The notes below the pieces were generated by a model. The model was given only the letters and a program-made list of their open reading frames with translations, was not told the origin of the DNA and ran no database searches. Below are positions 46,211-58,699 of a stretch of 64,000 nt of DNA, piece by piece; the first letter of the stretch is position 1, and every line of letters starts with the position of its first letter. Source of the stretch: Morinoia aosen. Lineage: Eukaryota > Arthropoda > Malacostraca > Amphipoda > Talitridae. The DNA lies in contig CM059560.1 in NCBI GenBank assembly GCA_030386875.1, positions 42,822,757 to 42,886,756 on the forward strand, read 5' to 3'. The position numbers were made by a program, and so were the translations under genes.

Positions 46211-49200
46211 CTACAGCGTACAAAGGAGTACAGGAGGTATCTCTAGAACGTACAGAGGAGTACAGGAGGTATCTCTAGAACGTACAAAGGAGTACAGGAG
46301 GTATCTCTAGAACGTACAGAGGAGTACAGGAGGTACCTCTACAGCGCACAAAGGAGTACAGGAGGTATCTCTAGAACGTACAAAGGAGTACACGAGGTTT
46401 CTCTACAGCGTACAAAGGAGTACAGGAGGTATCTCTAGAACGTACAGAGGAGTACAGGAGGTATCTCTAGAACCTACAAAGGAGTACACGAGGTATCTCT
46501 ACAGCGTACAAAGAAGTACAGGAGGTGTCTCTAGAACGTGCAGAGGAGTACAGGAGGTATCTCTAGAACGTACAAAGGAGAACAGGAGGTGTCTCTAGAA
46601 CGTACAAAGGAGTACAGGAGGTACCTCTACAGCGTACAAAGGAGTACAGGAGGTATCTCTACAGCGTACAAATGAGTACAGGAGGTATCTCTAGAACAAT
46701 CAAAGGAGTACTGGAGGTATCTCTACAGCGTACAAAGGAGTACAGGAGGTATCTCTACAGTGTACAAAGGAGTACAGGAGGTATCTCTAGAACGTACAAA
46801 GGAGTACAGGAGGTATCTCTACAGCGCACAAAGGAGTACAGGAGGTATCTCTACAGCGCACAAAGGAGTACTGGAGGTATCTCTACAGCGCACAAAGGAG
46901 TACACGAGGTATCTCTACAGCGTACAAAGGAGTACATGAGGTATCTCTAGAACGTACAGAGGAGTACAGGAGGTATCTCTAGAACGTACAAAGGAGTACA
47001 GGAGGTATCTCTAGAACGTACAGAGGAGTACAGGAGGTATCTCTTGAACGTACAAAGGAGTACACGAGGTATCTCTACAGAGTACAAAGGAGTACAGGAG
47101 GTATATCTAGAACGTACAGAGGGGTACAGGAGGTATCTCTAGAACCTACAAAGGAGTACAGGAGGTATCTCTAGAACGCACAAAGGAGTACAGGAGGTAC
47201 CTCTACAGCGTACAAAAGAGTACAGGAGGTATCTCTACAGCGTACAAATGAGTACAGGAGGTATTTCTAGAACGTTCAAAGGAGTATAGGAGGTATATCT
47301 ACAGCGCACAAAGGAGTACACGAGGTATCTCTACAGCGTACAAAGGAGTACAGGAGGTATCTCTAGAACGTACAGAGGAGTACAGGAGGTATCTCTAGAA
47401 CGTACAAAGGAGTACAGGAGGTATCTCTAGAACGTACAGAAGAGTACAGGAGGTACCTCTACAGCGCACAAAGGAGTACAGGAGGTATCTCTAGAACGTA
47501 CAAAGGAGTACACGAGGTATCTCTACAGCGTACAAAGGAGTACAGGAGGTATCTCTAAAACGTACAGAGGAGTACAGGAGGTATCTCTAGAACGTACAAA
47601 GGAGTACACGAGGTATCTCTACAGCGTACAAAGGAGTACAGGAGGTATCTCTAGAACGTACAGAGGAGTACAGGAAGTATCTCTGAAGCGTACAAAGGAA
47701 TACAGGAGGTATCTCTAGAACGTACAAAGGAGTACAGGAGGTATCTCTACAGCGTTCAAAGAAGTACAGGAGGTATCTCTACACCGTACAAAGGAGTACA
47801 GGAGGTATCTCTAGAACGTACAAAGGAGTAGAGGAGGTATCTCTACAGCGCACAAAGGAGTACAGGAGGTATCTCTACAGCGTACAATGGAGTACAGGAG
47901 GTATCTCTACAGCGTACAAACGAGTTCAGGAGGTATCTCTAGAACGTACAAAGGAGTACAGGAGGTATCTCTACAGCGCACAAAGGAGTACAGGAAGTAT
48001 CTCTACAGCACACAAAGGAGTACACGAGGTATCTCTACAGCGTACAAAGGAGTACAGGAGGTATCTCTAGAACGTACAGAGGAGTACAGGAGGTATCTCT
48101 TGAACGTACAAAGAAGTACAGGAGGTATCTCTAGAACGTACAAAGGAGTACAGGAGGTATCTCTAGAACGCACAAAGGAGTACAGGAGGTACCTCTACAG
48201 CGTACAAAGGAGTACAGGAGGTATCTCTACAGCGTACAAATGAGTACAGGAGGTATTTCTAGAACGTTCAAAGGAGTACAGGAGGTATCTCTACAGCGTA
48301 CAAAGGAGTACAGGAGGTATCTCTACAGCGTACAAAGGAGTCCAGGAGGTATCTCTAGAACGTACAATGGAGTACAGGAGGTATCTCTACAGCGCACAAA
48401 GGAGTACAGGAGGTATCTCTACAGCGCACAAAGGAGTATAGGAGGTATATCTACAGCGCACAAAGGAGTACACGAGGTATCTCTACAGCGTACAAAGGAG
48501 TACAGGAGGTATCTCTAGAACGTACAGAGGAGTACAGGAGGTATCTCTAGAACGTACAAAGGAGTACAGGAGGTATCTCTAGAACGTACAGAAGAGTACA
48601 GGAGGTACCTCTACAGCTCACAAAGGAGTACAGGAGGTATCTCTAGAACGTACATAGGAGTACACGAGGTATCTCTTCAGCGTACAAAGGAGTACAGGAG
48701 GTATCTCTAAAACGTACAGAGGAGTACAGGAGGTATCTCTAGAACGTACAAAGGAGTACACGAGGTATCTCTACAGCGTACAAAGGAGTACAGGAGGTAT
48801 CTCTAGAACGTACAGAGGAGTACAGGAGGTATCTCTGAAGCGTACAAAGGAATACAGGAGGTATCTCTAGAACGTACAAAGGAGTACAGGAGGTATCTCT
48901 ACAGCGTTCAAAGGAGTAAAGGAGGTATCTCTACACCGTACAAAGGAGTACAGGAGGTATCTCTAGAACGTACAAAGGAGTAGAGGAGGTATCTCTACAG
49001 CGCACAAAGGAGTACAGGAGGTATCTCAACAGCGTACAATGGAGTACAGGAGGTATCTCTACAGCGTACAAAGGAGTTCAGGAGGTATCTCTAGAACGTA
49101 CAAAGGAGTACAGGAGGTATCTTTACAGCGCACAAAGGAGTACAGGAAGTATCTCTTCAGCACACAAAGGAGTACACGAGGTATCTCTACAGCGTACAAA

Positions 49201-52099
49201 GGAGTACAGGAGGTATCTCTAGAACGTACAGAGGAGTACAGGAGGTATCTCTAGAACGTACAAAGGAGTACAGGAGGTATCTCTAGAACGTACAGAGGAG
49301 AACAGGAGGTACCTCTACAGCGCACAAATGAGTACAGGAGGTATCTCTAGAACGTACAAAGGAGTACACGAGGTATCTCTACAGCGCACAAAGGAGTACA
49401 GGAGGTATCTCTAGAACGTGAAGAAGAGTACAGGAGGTATCTCTAGAACGTACAAAGGAGTACAGGAGGTATCTCTAGAACGTACAGAGGAGTACAGGAG
49501 GTCTCTCGAGAACGTACAAAGGAGTACACGAGGTATCTCTACAGCGTACAAAGGAGTACAGGAGGTATCTCTAGAACGTACAAAGGAGTACAGGAGGTAT
49601 CTCTACAGCGCACAAAGGAGTACGGGAGGTATCTCTAGAACGTACAAAGGAGTACAGGAGGTATCTCTAGAACGTACAGAGGAGTACAGGAGGTACCTCT
49701 ACAGCGCACAAAGGAGTACAGGAGGTATCTCTAGAACGTACAAAGGAGTACACGAATAATCTCTACAGCGTACAAAGGAGTACAGGAGGTATCTCTAGAA
49801 CGTACAAAGGAGTACAGGAGGTATCTCTAGAACGTACAAAGGAGTACACGAGGTTTCTCTACAGCGTACAAAGGAGTACAGGAGGTATCTCTAGAACGTA
49901 CAGAGGAGTACAGGAGGTATCTCTAGAACGTACAAAGGAGTACACGAGGTATCTCTACAGCGTACAAAGAAGTACAGGAGGTGTCTCTAGAACGTGCAGA
50001 GGAGTACAGGAGGTATCTCTAGAACGTACAAAGGAGAACAGGAGGTGTCTCTAGAACGTACAAAGGAGTACAGGAGGTACCTCTACAGCGTACAAAGGAG
50101 TACAGGAGGTATCTCTACAGCGTACAAATGAGTACAGGAGGTATCTCTAGAACAATCAAAGGAGTACTGGAGGTATCTCTACAGCGTACAAAGGAGTACA
50201 GGAGGTATCTCTACAGTGTACAAAGGAGTACAGGAGGTATCTCTAGAACGTACAAAGGAGTACAGGAGGTATCTCTACAGCGCACAAAGGAGTACAGGAG
50301 GTATCTCTACAGCGCACAAAGGAGTACTGGAGGTATCTCTACAGCGCACAAAGGAGTACACGAGGTATCTCTACAGCGTACAAAGGAGTACAAGAGGTAT
50401 CTCTAGAACGTACAGAGGAGTACAGGAGGTATCTCTAGAACGTACAAAGGAGTACAGGAGGTATCTCTAGAACGTACAGAGGAGTACAGGAGGTATCTCT
50501 TGAACGTACAAAGGAGTACACGAGGTATCTCTACAGAGTACAAAGGAGTACAGGAGGTATATCTAGAACGTACAGAGGAGTACAGGAGGTATCTCTAGAA
50601 CGTACAAAGGAGTACAGGAGGTATCTCTAGAACGCACGAAGGAGTACAGGAGGTACCTCTACAGCGTACAAAGGAGTACAGGAGGTATCTCTACAGCGTA
50701 CAAATGAGTACAGGAGGTATTTCTAGAACGTTCAAAGGAGTACAGGAGGTATCTCTACAGCGTACAAAGGAGTACAGGAGGTATCTCTACAGCGTACAAT
50801 GGAGTCCAGGAGGTATCTCTAGAACGTACAATGGAGTACAGGAGGTATCTCTACAGCGCACAAAGGAGTACAGGAGGTATCTCTACAGCGCACAAAGGAG
50901 TATAGGAGGTATATCTACAGCGCACAAAGGAGTACACGAGGTATCTCTACAGCGTACAAAGGAGTACAGGAGGTATCTCTAGAACGTACAGAGGAGTACA
51001 GGAGGTATCTCTAGAACGTACAAAGGAGTACAGGAGGTATCTCTAGAACGTACAGAAGAGTACAGGAGGTACCTCTACAGCGCACAAAGGAGTACAGGAG
51101 GTATCTCTAGAACGTACAAAGGAGTACACGAGGTATCTCTACAGCGTACAAAGGAGTACAGGAGGTATCTCTAAAACGTACAGAGGAGTACAGGAGGTAT
51201 CTCTAGAACGTACAAAGGAGTACACGAGGTATCTCTACAGCGTACAAAGGAGTACAGGAGGTATCTCTAGAACGTACTGAGGAGTACAGGAAGTATCTCT
51301 GAAGCGTACAAAGGAGTACAGGAGGTATCTCTAGAACGTACAAAGGAGTACAGGAGGTATCTCTACAGCGCACAAAGGAGTACAGGAAGTATCTCTTCAG
51401 CACACAAAGGAGTACACGAGGTATCTCTACAGCGTACAAAGGAGTACAGGAGCTATCTCTAGAACGTACAGAGGAGTACAGGAGGTATCTCTAGAACGTA
51501 CAAAGGAGTACAGGAGGTATCTCTAGAACGTACAGAGGAGAACAGGAGGTACCTCTACAGCGCACAAATGAGTACAGGAGGTATCTCTAGAACGTACAGA
51601 GGAGTACAGGAGGTACCTCTACAGCGCACAAAGGAGTACAGGAGGTATCTCCAGAACGTACAAAGGAGTACACGAGGTATCTATACAGCGTACAAAGGAG
51701 TACAGGAGGTATCTCTAGAACGTACAGAGGAGTCCAGGAGGTATCTCTAGAACGTACAAAGGAGTTCACGAGGTATCTCTACAGCGTACAAAGGAGTACA
51801 GGAGGTATCTCTAGAACGTACAGAGGAGTACAGGAGGTATCTCTACAGCGCACAAAGGAGTACAAGAGGTATCTCTACAGCGCACAAAGGAGTATAGGAG
51901 GTATCTCTAGAACGTACAAAGGAGTACACGAGGTATCTCTACAGCGTACAAAGGAGTACAGGAGGTATCTCTAGAACGTACAGAGGAGTACAGGAGGTAT
52001 CTCTAGAACGTACAAAGGAGTACAGGAGGTATCTCTAGAACGTACAAAGGAGTACAGGAGGTATCTCTAGAACGTACAAAGAAGTACAGGAGGTATCTC

Positions 52100-55000
52100 T
52101 AGAACGTACAAAGGAGTACAGGAGGTATCTCTACAACGCACAAAGGAGTAGAGGAGGTATCTCTACAGCGCACAAAGGAGTACAGGAGGTATCTCTAGAA
52201 CGTACAAAGGAGTACACGAGGTATCTCTACAGCGTACGAAGGAGTACAGGAGGTATCTCTAGAACGTACAGAGGAGTACAGGAGGTATCTCTAGAACGTA
52301 CAAAGGAGTACAGGATGTATCTCTAAAACGTACAGAGGAGTACAGGAGGTACCTCTACAGCGCACAAAGGAGTACAGGAGATATCTCTAGAACGTACAAA
52401 GGAGTACAGGAGGTATCTCTACAGCGTACAAAGGAGTACAGGAGGTATCTCTAGAACGTACAGAGGAGTACAGGAGGTATCTCTAGAACGTACAAGGGAG
52501 TACACGAGGTATCTCTACAGCGTACAAAGGAGTACAGGAGGTATCTCTAGAACGTACACAGGAGTACAGGAGTTATCTTTACAGCGCACAAAGGAGTACA
52601 GGAGGTATCTCTACAGCGCACAAAGGAATACACGAGGTATCTCTACAGCGTACAAAGGAGAACAGGAGGTATCTCTAGAACGAACAGAGGAGTGCAGGAG
52701 GTATCTCTAGAACGTATAAAGGAGTACAGGAGGTATCTCTAGAACGTACAGAGGAGTACAGGAGGTACCTCTACAGCGCACAAAGGAGTACAGGAGGTAT
52801 CTCTAGAACGTACAAATTAGTACACGAGGTATCTCTACAGCGTACAAAGGAGTAAAGGAGGTATCTCTAGAACGTACAGAGGGGTACAGGAGGTACCTCT
52901 AGAACGTACAAAGGAGTACAGGAGGTATCTCTAGAACGTACAAAGAAGTACAGGAGGTATCTCTAGAACGTACAAAGGAGTATAGGAGGTATCTCTAGAA
53001 CGTACAAATGAGTACAGGAGGTATCTCTACAGCGCACAAAGGAGTACAGGAGGTATTTCTACAGCGCACAAAGGAGTACAGGAGGTATCTCTAGAACGTA
53101 CAAAGGAGTACACGAGGTATCTCTACAGCGTACAAAGGAGTACAGGAGGTATCTCTAGAACGTACAAAAGAGTACACGAGGTATCTCTACAGCGTACAAA
53201 GGAGTACAGGAGGTATCTCTAGAACGTACAAAGGAGTACACGAGGTATCTCTTCAGCGTACAAAGGAGTACAGGAGGTATCTCTAGAACGTACAGAGGAG
53301 TACAGGAGGTACCTCTACAGCGCACAAAGGAGTACAGGAGGTATCTCTAGAACGTACAAAGGAGTACACGAGGTATCTCTACAGCGTACAATGGAGTACA
53401 GGAGGTATCTCTAGAACGTACAATGGAGTACAGGAGGTATATATCTCTAGAACGTACAGAGGAGTACAGGAGGTACCTCTACAGCGCACAAAGGTTTACA
53501 GGAGGTATCTCTAGAACGTACAAAGGAGTACACGAGGTATCTCTACAGCGTACAAAGGAGTACAGGAGGTATCTCTAGTACGTACAAAGGAGTACAGGAG
53601 GTATCTATAGAACGTACAGAGGAGTACAGGAGGTATCTCTAGAACGTACAAAGGAGTACAGGAGGTATCTCTAGAACGTACATAGGAGTACAGGAGGTAT
53701 CTCTAGAACGTAGAAAGGAGTACAGGAGGTATCTCTAGAACGTACAAAGGAGTACAGGAGGTATCTCTACAGCGCACAAAGGAGTAATGGAGGTACCTCT
53801 ACAGCGCACAAAGGAGTACAGGAGGTATCTCTAGAACGTACAAAGGAGTACACGAGGTATCTCTACAGCATACAAAGGAGTACAGGAGGTATCTCTACAG
53901 TGCACAAAGGAGTACAGGAGGTATCTCTACAGCGCACAAAGGAGTACAGGAGGTATCTCTAGAACGTACAAAGAGTACACGAGGTATCTCTACAGCGTAC
54001 AAAGGAGTACAGGAGGTATCTCTACAGCGTACAAAGGAGTACGGGAGGTATCTCTAGAACGTACAAAGGAGTAGAGGAGGTATCTCTAGAACGTACAGAG
54101 GAGTACAGGAGGTATCTCTACAGCGTACAAAGGAGTACAGGAGGTATCTCTACAGCGTACAAAGGAGTACAAGAGGTATCTCTAGAACGTACAAAGGAGT
54201 ACAGGAGGTATCTCTAGAACGTACAAAGGAGTACAGGAGGTATCTCTACAGCGTGCAAAGGAGTACAGGAGGTATCTCTAGAACGTACAAAGGAGTACAC
54301 GAGGTATCTCTACAGCGTACAAAGGAGTACAGGAGGTATCTCTAGAACGTACAAAGGAGTACAGGATGTATCTCTAGAACGTACAAAGGAGTACAGGAGG
54401 TATCTCTACAGCGTACAAAGGAGTACAGGAGGTATCTCTAGAACGTACAAAGAAGTACAGGAGGTATCTCTAGAACGTACATAGGAGTACAGGAGGTATC
54501 TCTAGAACGTAGAAAGGACTACAGGAGGTATCTCTAGAACGTACAAAGGAGTACAGGAGGTCTCTCTACAGCGCACAAAGGAGTAATGGAGGTACCTCTA
54601 CAGCGCACAAAGGAGTACAGGAGGTATCTCTAGAACGTACAAAGGAGTACACGAGGTATCTCTACAGCGTACAAAGGAGTACAGGAGGTATCTCTACAGC
54701 GCACAAAGGAGTACAGGAGGTATCTCTACAGCGCACAAAGGAGTACAGGAGGTATCTCTAGAACGTACAAAGAGTACACGAGGTATCTCTACAGCGTACA
54801 AAGGAGTACAGGAGGTATCTCTACAGCGTACAATGGAGTACGGGAGGTATCTCTAGAACGTACAAAAGAGTAGAGGAGGTATCTCTAGAACGTACAGAGG
54901 AGTACAGGAGGTATCTCTACAGCGTACAAAGGAGTACAGGAGGTATCTCTACAGCGTACAAAGGAGTACAGGAGGTATCTCTAGAACGTACAAAGGAGTA

Positions 55001-56900
55001 CAGGAGGTATCTCTAGAACGTACAAAGGAGTACAGGAGGTATCTCTACAGCGTACAAAGGAGTACAGGAGGTATCTCTAGAACGTACAAAGGAGTACAGG
55101 AGGTATCTCTAGAACGTACAAAGGAGTACAGGAGGTATCTCTACAGCGTACAAAGGAGTACAGGAGGTATCTCTAGAACGTACGAAGGAGTACTAGAGGT
55201 ATCTCTAGAACGACAAAGGAGTACAGGAGGTATCTCTACAGCGTACAAAGGAGTACAGGAGGTATCTCTAGAACGAACAAAGGAGAACAGGAGGTACCTC
55301 TACAGCGTACAAAGGAGTACAGGAGGTATCTCTACAGCGTACAAAGGAGTACAGGAGGTATCTCTAGAACGTACAAAGGAGTACAGGAGTTATCTCTAGA
55401 ACGTACAAAGGAGTACAGGAGGTATCTCTAGAACGTACAAAGGAGTAAAGGAGGTATCTCTAGAACGTACAAAGGAGTACAGGAGGTATCTCTAGAACGT
55501 ACAAAAGAGTACAGGAGGTATCTCTAGAACGTGCAAAGGAGTACAGGAGTTATCTCAACAGCATACAAAGGAGTACAGGAGCTATCTCTAGAACGTACAA
55601 AGGAGTACAGGAGCTATCTCAACAGCGTACAAAGGAGAACAGGAGGTATCTCTACAGCGCACGGAGGAGTACAGGAGGTATCTCTAGAACGTACAATGGA
55701 GTACAGGAGGTATCTCTAGAACGTACAAAGGAGTACAGGAGGTATCTCTACAGCGTACAAAGGAGTACAGGAGGTATCTCTAGAACGTACGAAGGAGTAC
55801 TAGAGGTATCTCTAGAACGACAAAGGAGTACAGGAGGTATCTCTACAGCGTACAAAGGAGTACAGGAGGTATCTCTAGAACGAACAAAGGAGAACAGGAG
55901 GTACCTCTACAGCGTACAAAGGAGTACAGGAGCTATCTCAACAGCGTACATAGGAGTACAGGAGGAATCTCTACAGCGTACAAAGGAGTACATTAGGTAT
56001 CTCTAAAACTTACAAAGGAGTTTTAGAGGTATCTCTAGAACGTACAAAGGAGTACAGGAGGTATCAATACAGCGTACAAAGGAGTACAGGAGGTATCTCT
56101 ACAGCGTACAAAGGAGGACAGGAGGTATCTCTAGAACGTACAAAGGAGTACAGGAGGTATCTCTACAGCGCACAAAGGAGTACAGGAGGTATCTCTAAAA
56201 CGTACAAAGGAGTACAGGAGGTATCTCTAACGAGTACAAAGGATTTCCGGAGGTATCTCTACAGCGTACAAAGGAGTACAGGAGGTATCTCTAGAACGTA
56301 CAAAGGAGTACAGGAGGTATCCCTAGAGCGTACAAAGGAGTACAGGAGGTATCTCTAGAACGTACAAAGGAGTACAGGAGGTATCTCTAGAACGTACAAA
56401 GGTGTAGAGGAAGTATCTCAACAGCGTACAAAGGAGTAGAGAAGGTATCTCTAAAACGTACAAAGGAGTACAGGAGGTATCTCTACAGCGTACAAAGGAG
56501 TAGAGGAAGTATCTCTAGAACGCACAAAGGAGTGCAGGAGGTATCTCTAGAACGAACAAAGGAGTACAGGATGAATCTCTACAGCGTACAAAGGATTACA
56601 TTAGGTATCTCTAAAACTTACAAAGGAGTTTTAGAGGTATCTTTAGAACGTACAGAGGAGTACAGGAGGTATCAATACAGCGTACAAAGGAGTACAGGAG
56701 GTATCTCTTCAGCGTACAAAGGAGTACAGGAGGTATTTCTAGAACGTACAAAGGAGTACAGGAGGTATCTCTACAGCGTACAAAGGAGTTCAGGAGGTAT
56801 CTCTACAGCGTACAAAGGAGTACAGGAGGTATCTCTAGAACGTACAGAGGAGTACAGGAGGTATCTCTAGACCGTACAAAGGAGTACAGGAGGTATCTCT
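52100..56900 (+). repeat. About 5-kb super-repeat, copy 4
   Basis: This copy carries the ordered markers of the other copies: AGTAGAGG near 52.15 kb, TATATATC near 53.43 kb, the 799-bp doublet at 53.67-55.18 kb (CATAGGAG at 53681), the GTGCAAAGG monomer at 55531, and TTTTAGAGG at 56021 and 56629. It has its own changes. A 607-bp (19x32-1) lag links two ACTAGAGG sites at 55181 and 55788, and the TTTTAGAGG pair is 608 bp apart instead of 704. Confidence 0.8.
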
Positions 56901-58699
56901 AGAACGTACAGAAGAGTACGGGAGGTACCTCTACAGCGCACAAAGGAGTACAGGAGGTATCTCTAGAACGTACAAAGAAGTACACGAGGTATCTCTACAG
57001 CGTACAAAGTTGTACAGGAGGTATCTCTAGAACGTACAGAGGAGTACAGGAGGTATCTCTAGAACGTACAAAGGAGTACACGAGGTATCTCTACAGCGTA
57101 CAAAGGAGTACAGGAGGTATCTCTAGAACGTACAGAGGAGTACAGGAGGTATCTCTACAGCGTACAAAGGAATACAGGAGGTATCTCTAGAACGTACAAA
57201 GGAGTACAGGAGGTATCTTTACAGCGTTCAAAGGAGTACAGAAGGTATCTCTACAGCGTACAAAGGAGTACAGGAGGTAGCTCTAGAACGTACAACGGAG
57301 TAGAGGAGGTATCTCTACAGCGCACAAAGGAGTACAGGGGGTATCTCTACAGCGTACAAAGGAGTACAGGAGGTATCTCTACAGCGTACAAAGGAGTTCA
57401 GGAGGTATCTCTAGAACGTACAAAGGAGTACAGGAGGTATCTCTACAGCGCACAAAGGAGCACAGGAAGTATCTCTACAGCACACAAAGTAGTACACGAG
57501 GTATCTCTACAGCATACAAAGGAGTACAGGAGGTATCTCTAGAACGTACAGAGGAGTAAAGGAGGTATCTCTAGAACGTACAAAGGAGTACAGGAGGTAT
57601 CTCTAGAACGTACAGAGGAGTACAGGAGGTACCTCTACAGCGCACAAAGGAGTACAGGAGGTATCTCTAGAACGTACAAAGGAGTACACGAGGTATTTCT
57701 ACAGCGCACAAAGGAATACAGGAGGTATCTCTAGAACGTACAGAGGAGTACAGGAGGTATCTCTAGAACGTACGAAGGAGTACACGAGGTATCTCTACAG
57801 CGTACAAAGGAGTACAGGAGGTATCTCTAGAACGTACAAAGGAGTACAGGAGGTATCTCTAGAACGTACAAAGGAGTACAGGAGGTATCTCTAGAACGTA
57901 CAAAGGGGTACAGGAGGTATCTCTACAGCGCACAAAGGAGTACAGGAGGTATCTCTACAGCGCACAAAGGAGTACAGGAGGTATCTCTAGAACGTACAAA
58001 GGAGTACACGAGGTATCTTTACAGCGTACAAAGGAGTACAGGAGGTATCTCTAGAACGTACAGAGGAGTACAGGAGGTATCTCTAGAACGTACAAAGGTG
58101 TACAGGAGGTATCTCTGGAACGTACAGAGGAGTACAGGAGGTACCTCTACAGCGCACAAAGGAGTACAGGAGGAATCTTTAGAACGTACAAAGGAGTACA
58201 CGAGGTATCTCTACAGCGTACAAAGGAGTACAGGAGGTATCTCTAGAACGTACAGAGGAGTACAGGAGGTATCTCTAGAACGTAAAAAGGAATACAGGAG
58301 GTATCTCTGGAACGTACAAAGGAGTACAGGAGGTATCTCTAGAACGTACAAAGGAGTACAGGAGGTATCTCTAGAACGTACAAAGGAGTACAGGAGGTAT
58401 CTCTACAGCGCACAAAGGAGTAGAGGAGGTATCTCTAGAGCGCTCAAAGGAGTACAGGAGGTATCTCTAGAACGTACAAAGGAGTACACGAGGTATCTCT
58501 ACAGCGTACAAAGGAGTACAGGAATTATCTCTAGAACGTACAGAGGAGTACAGGAGGTATCTTTACAGCGCACAAAGGAGTACAGGAGGTATCTCTACAG
58601 CGTACAAAGGAGTACAGGAGGTATCTCTACAGCGTACAAATGAGTACAGGAGGTATCTCTAGAACGTACAAAGGAGTACACGAGGTATCTCTACGGCGT

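Noticed and set aside
58098-58643. 181-codon open frame in the right array block
   Set aside because: The periodic 32-residue pattern is the same as everywhere else in the satellite; it is open only because of the local order of A and B monomers.
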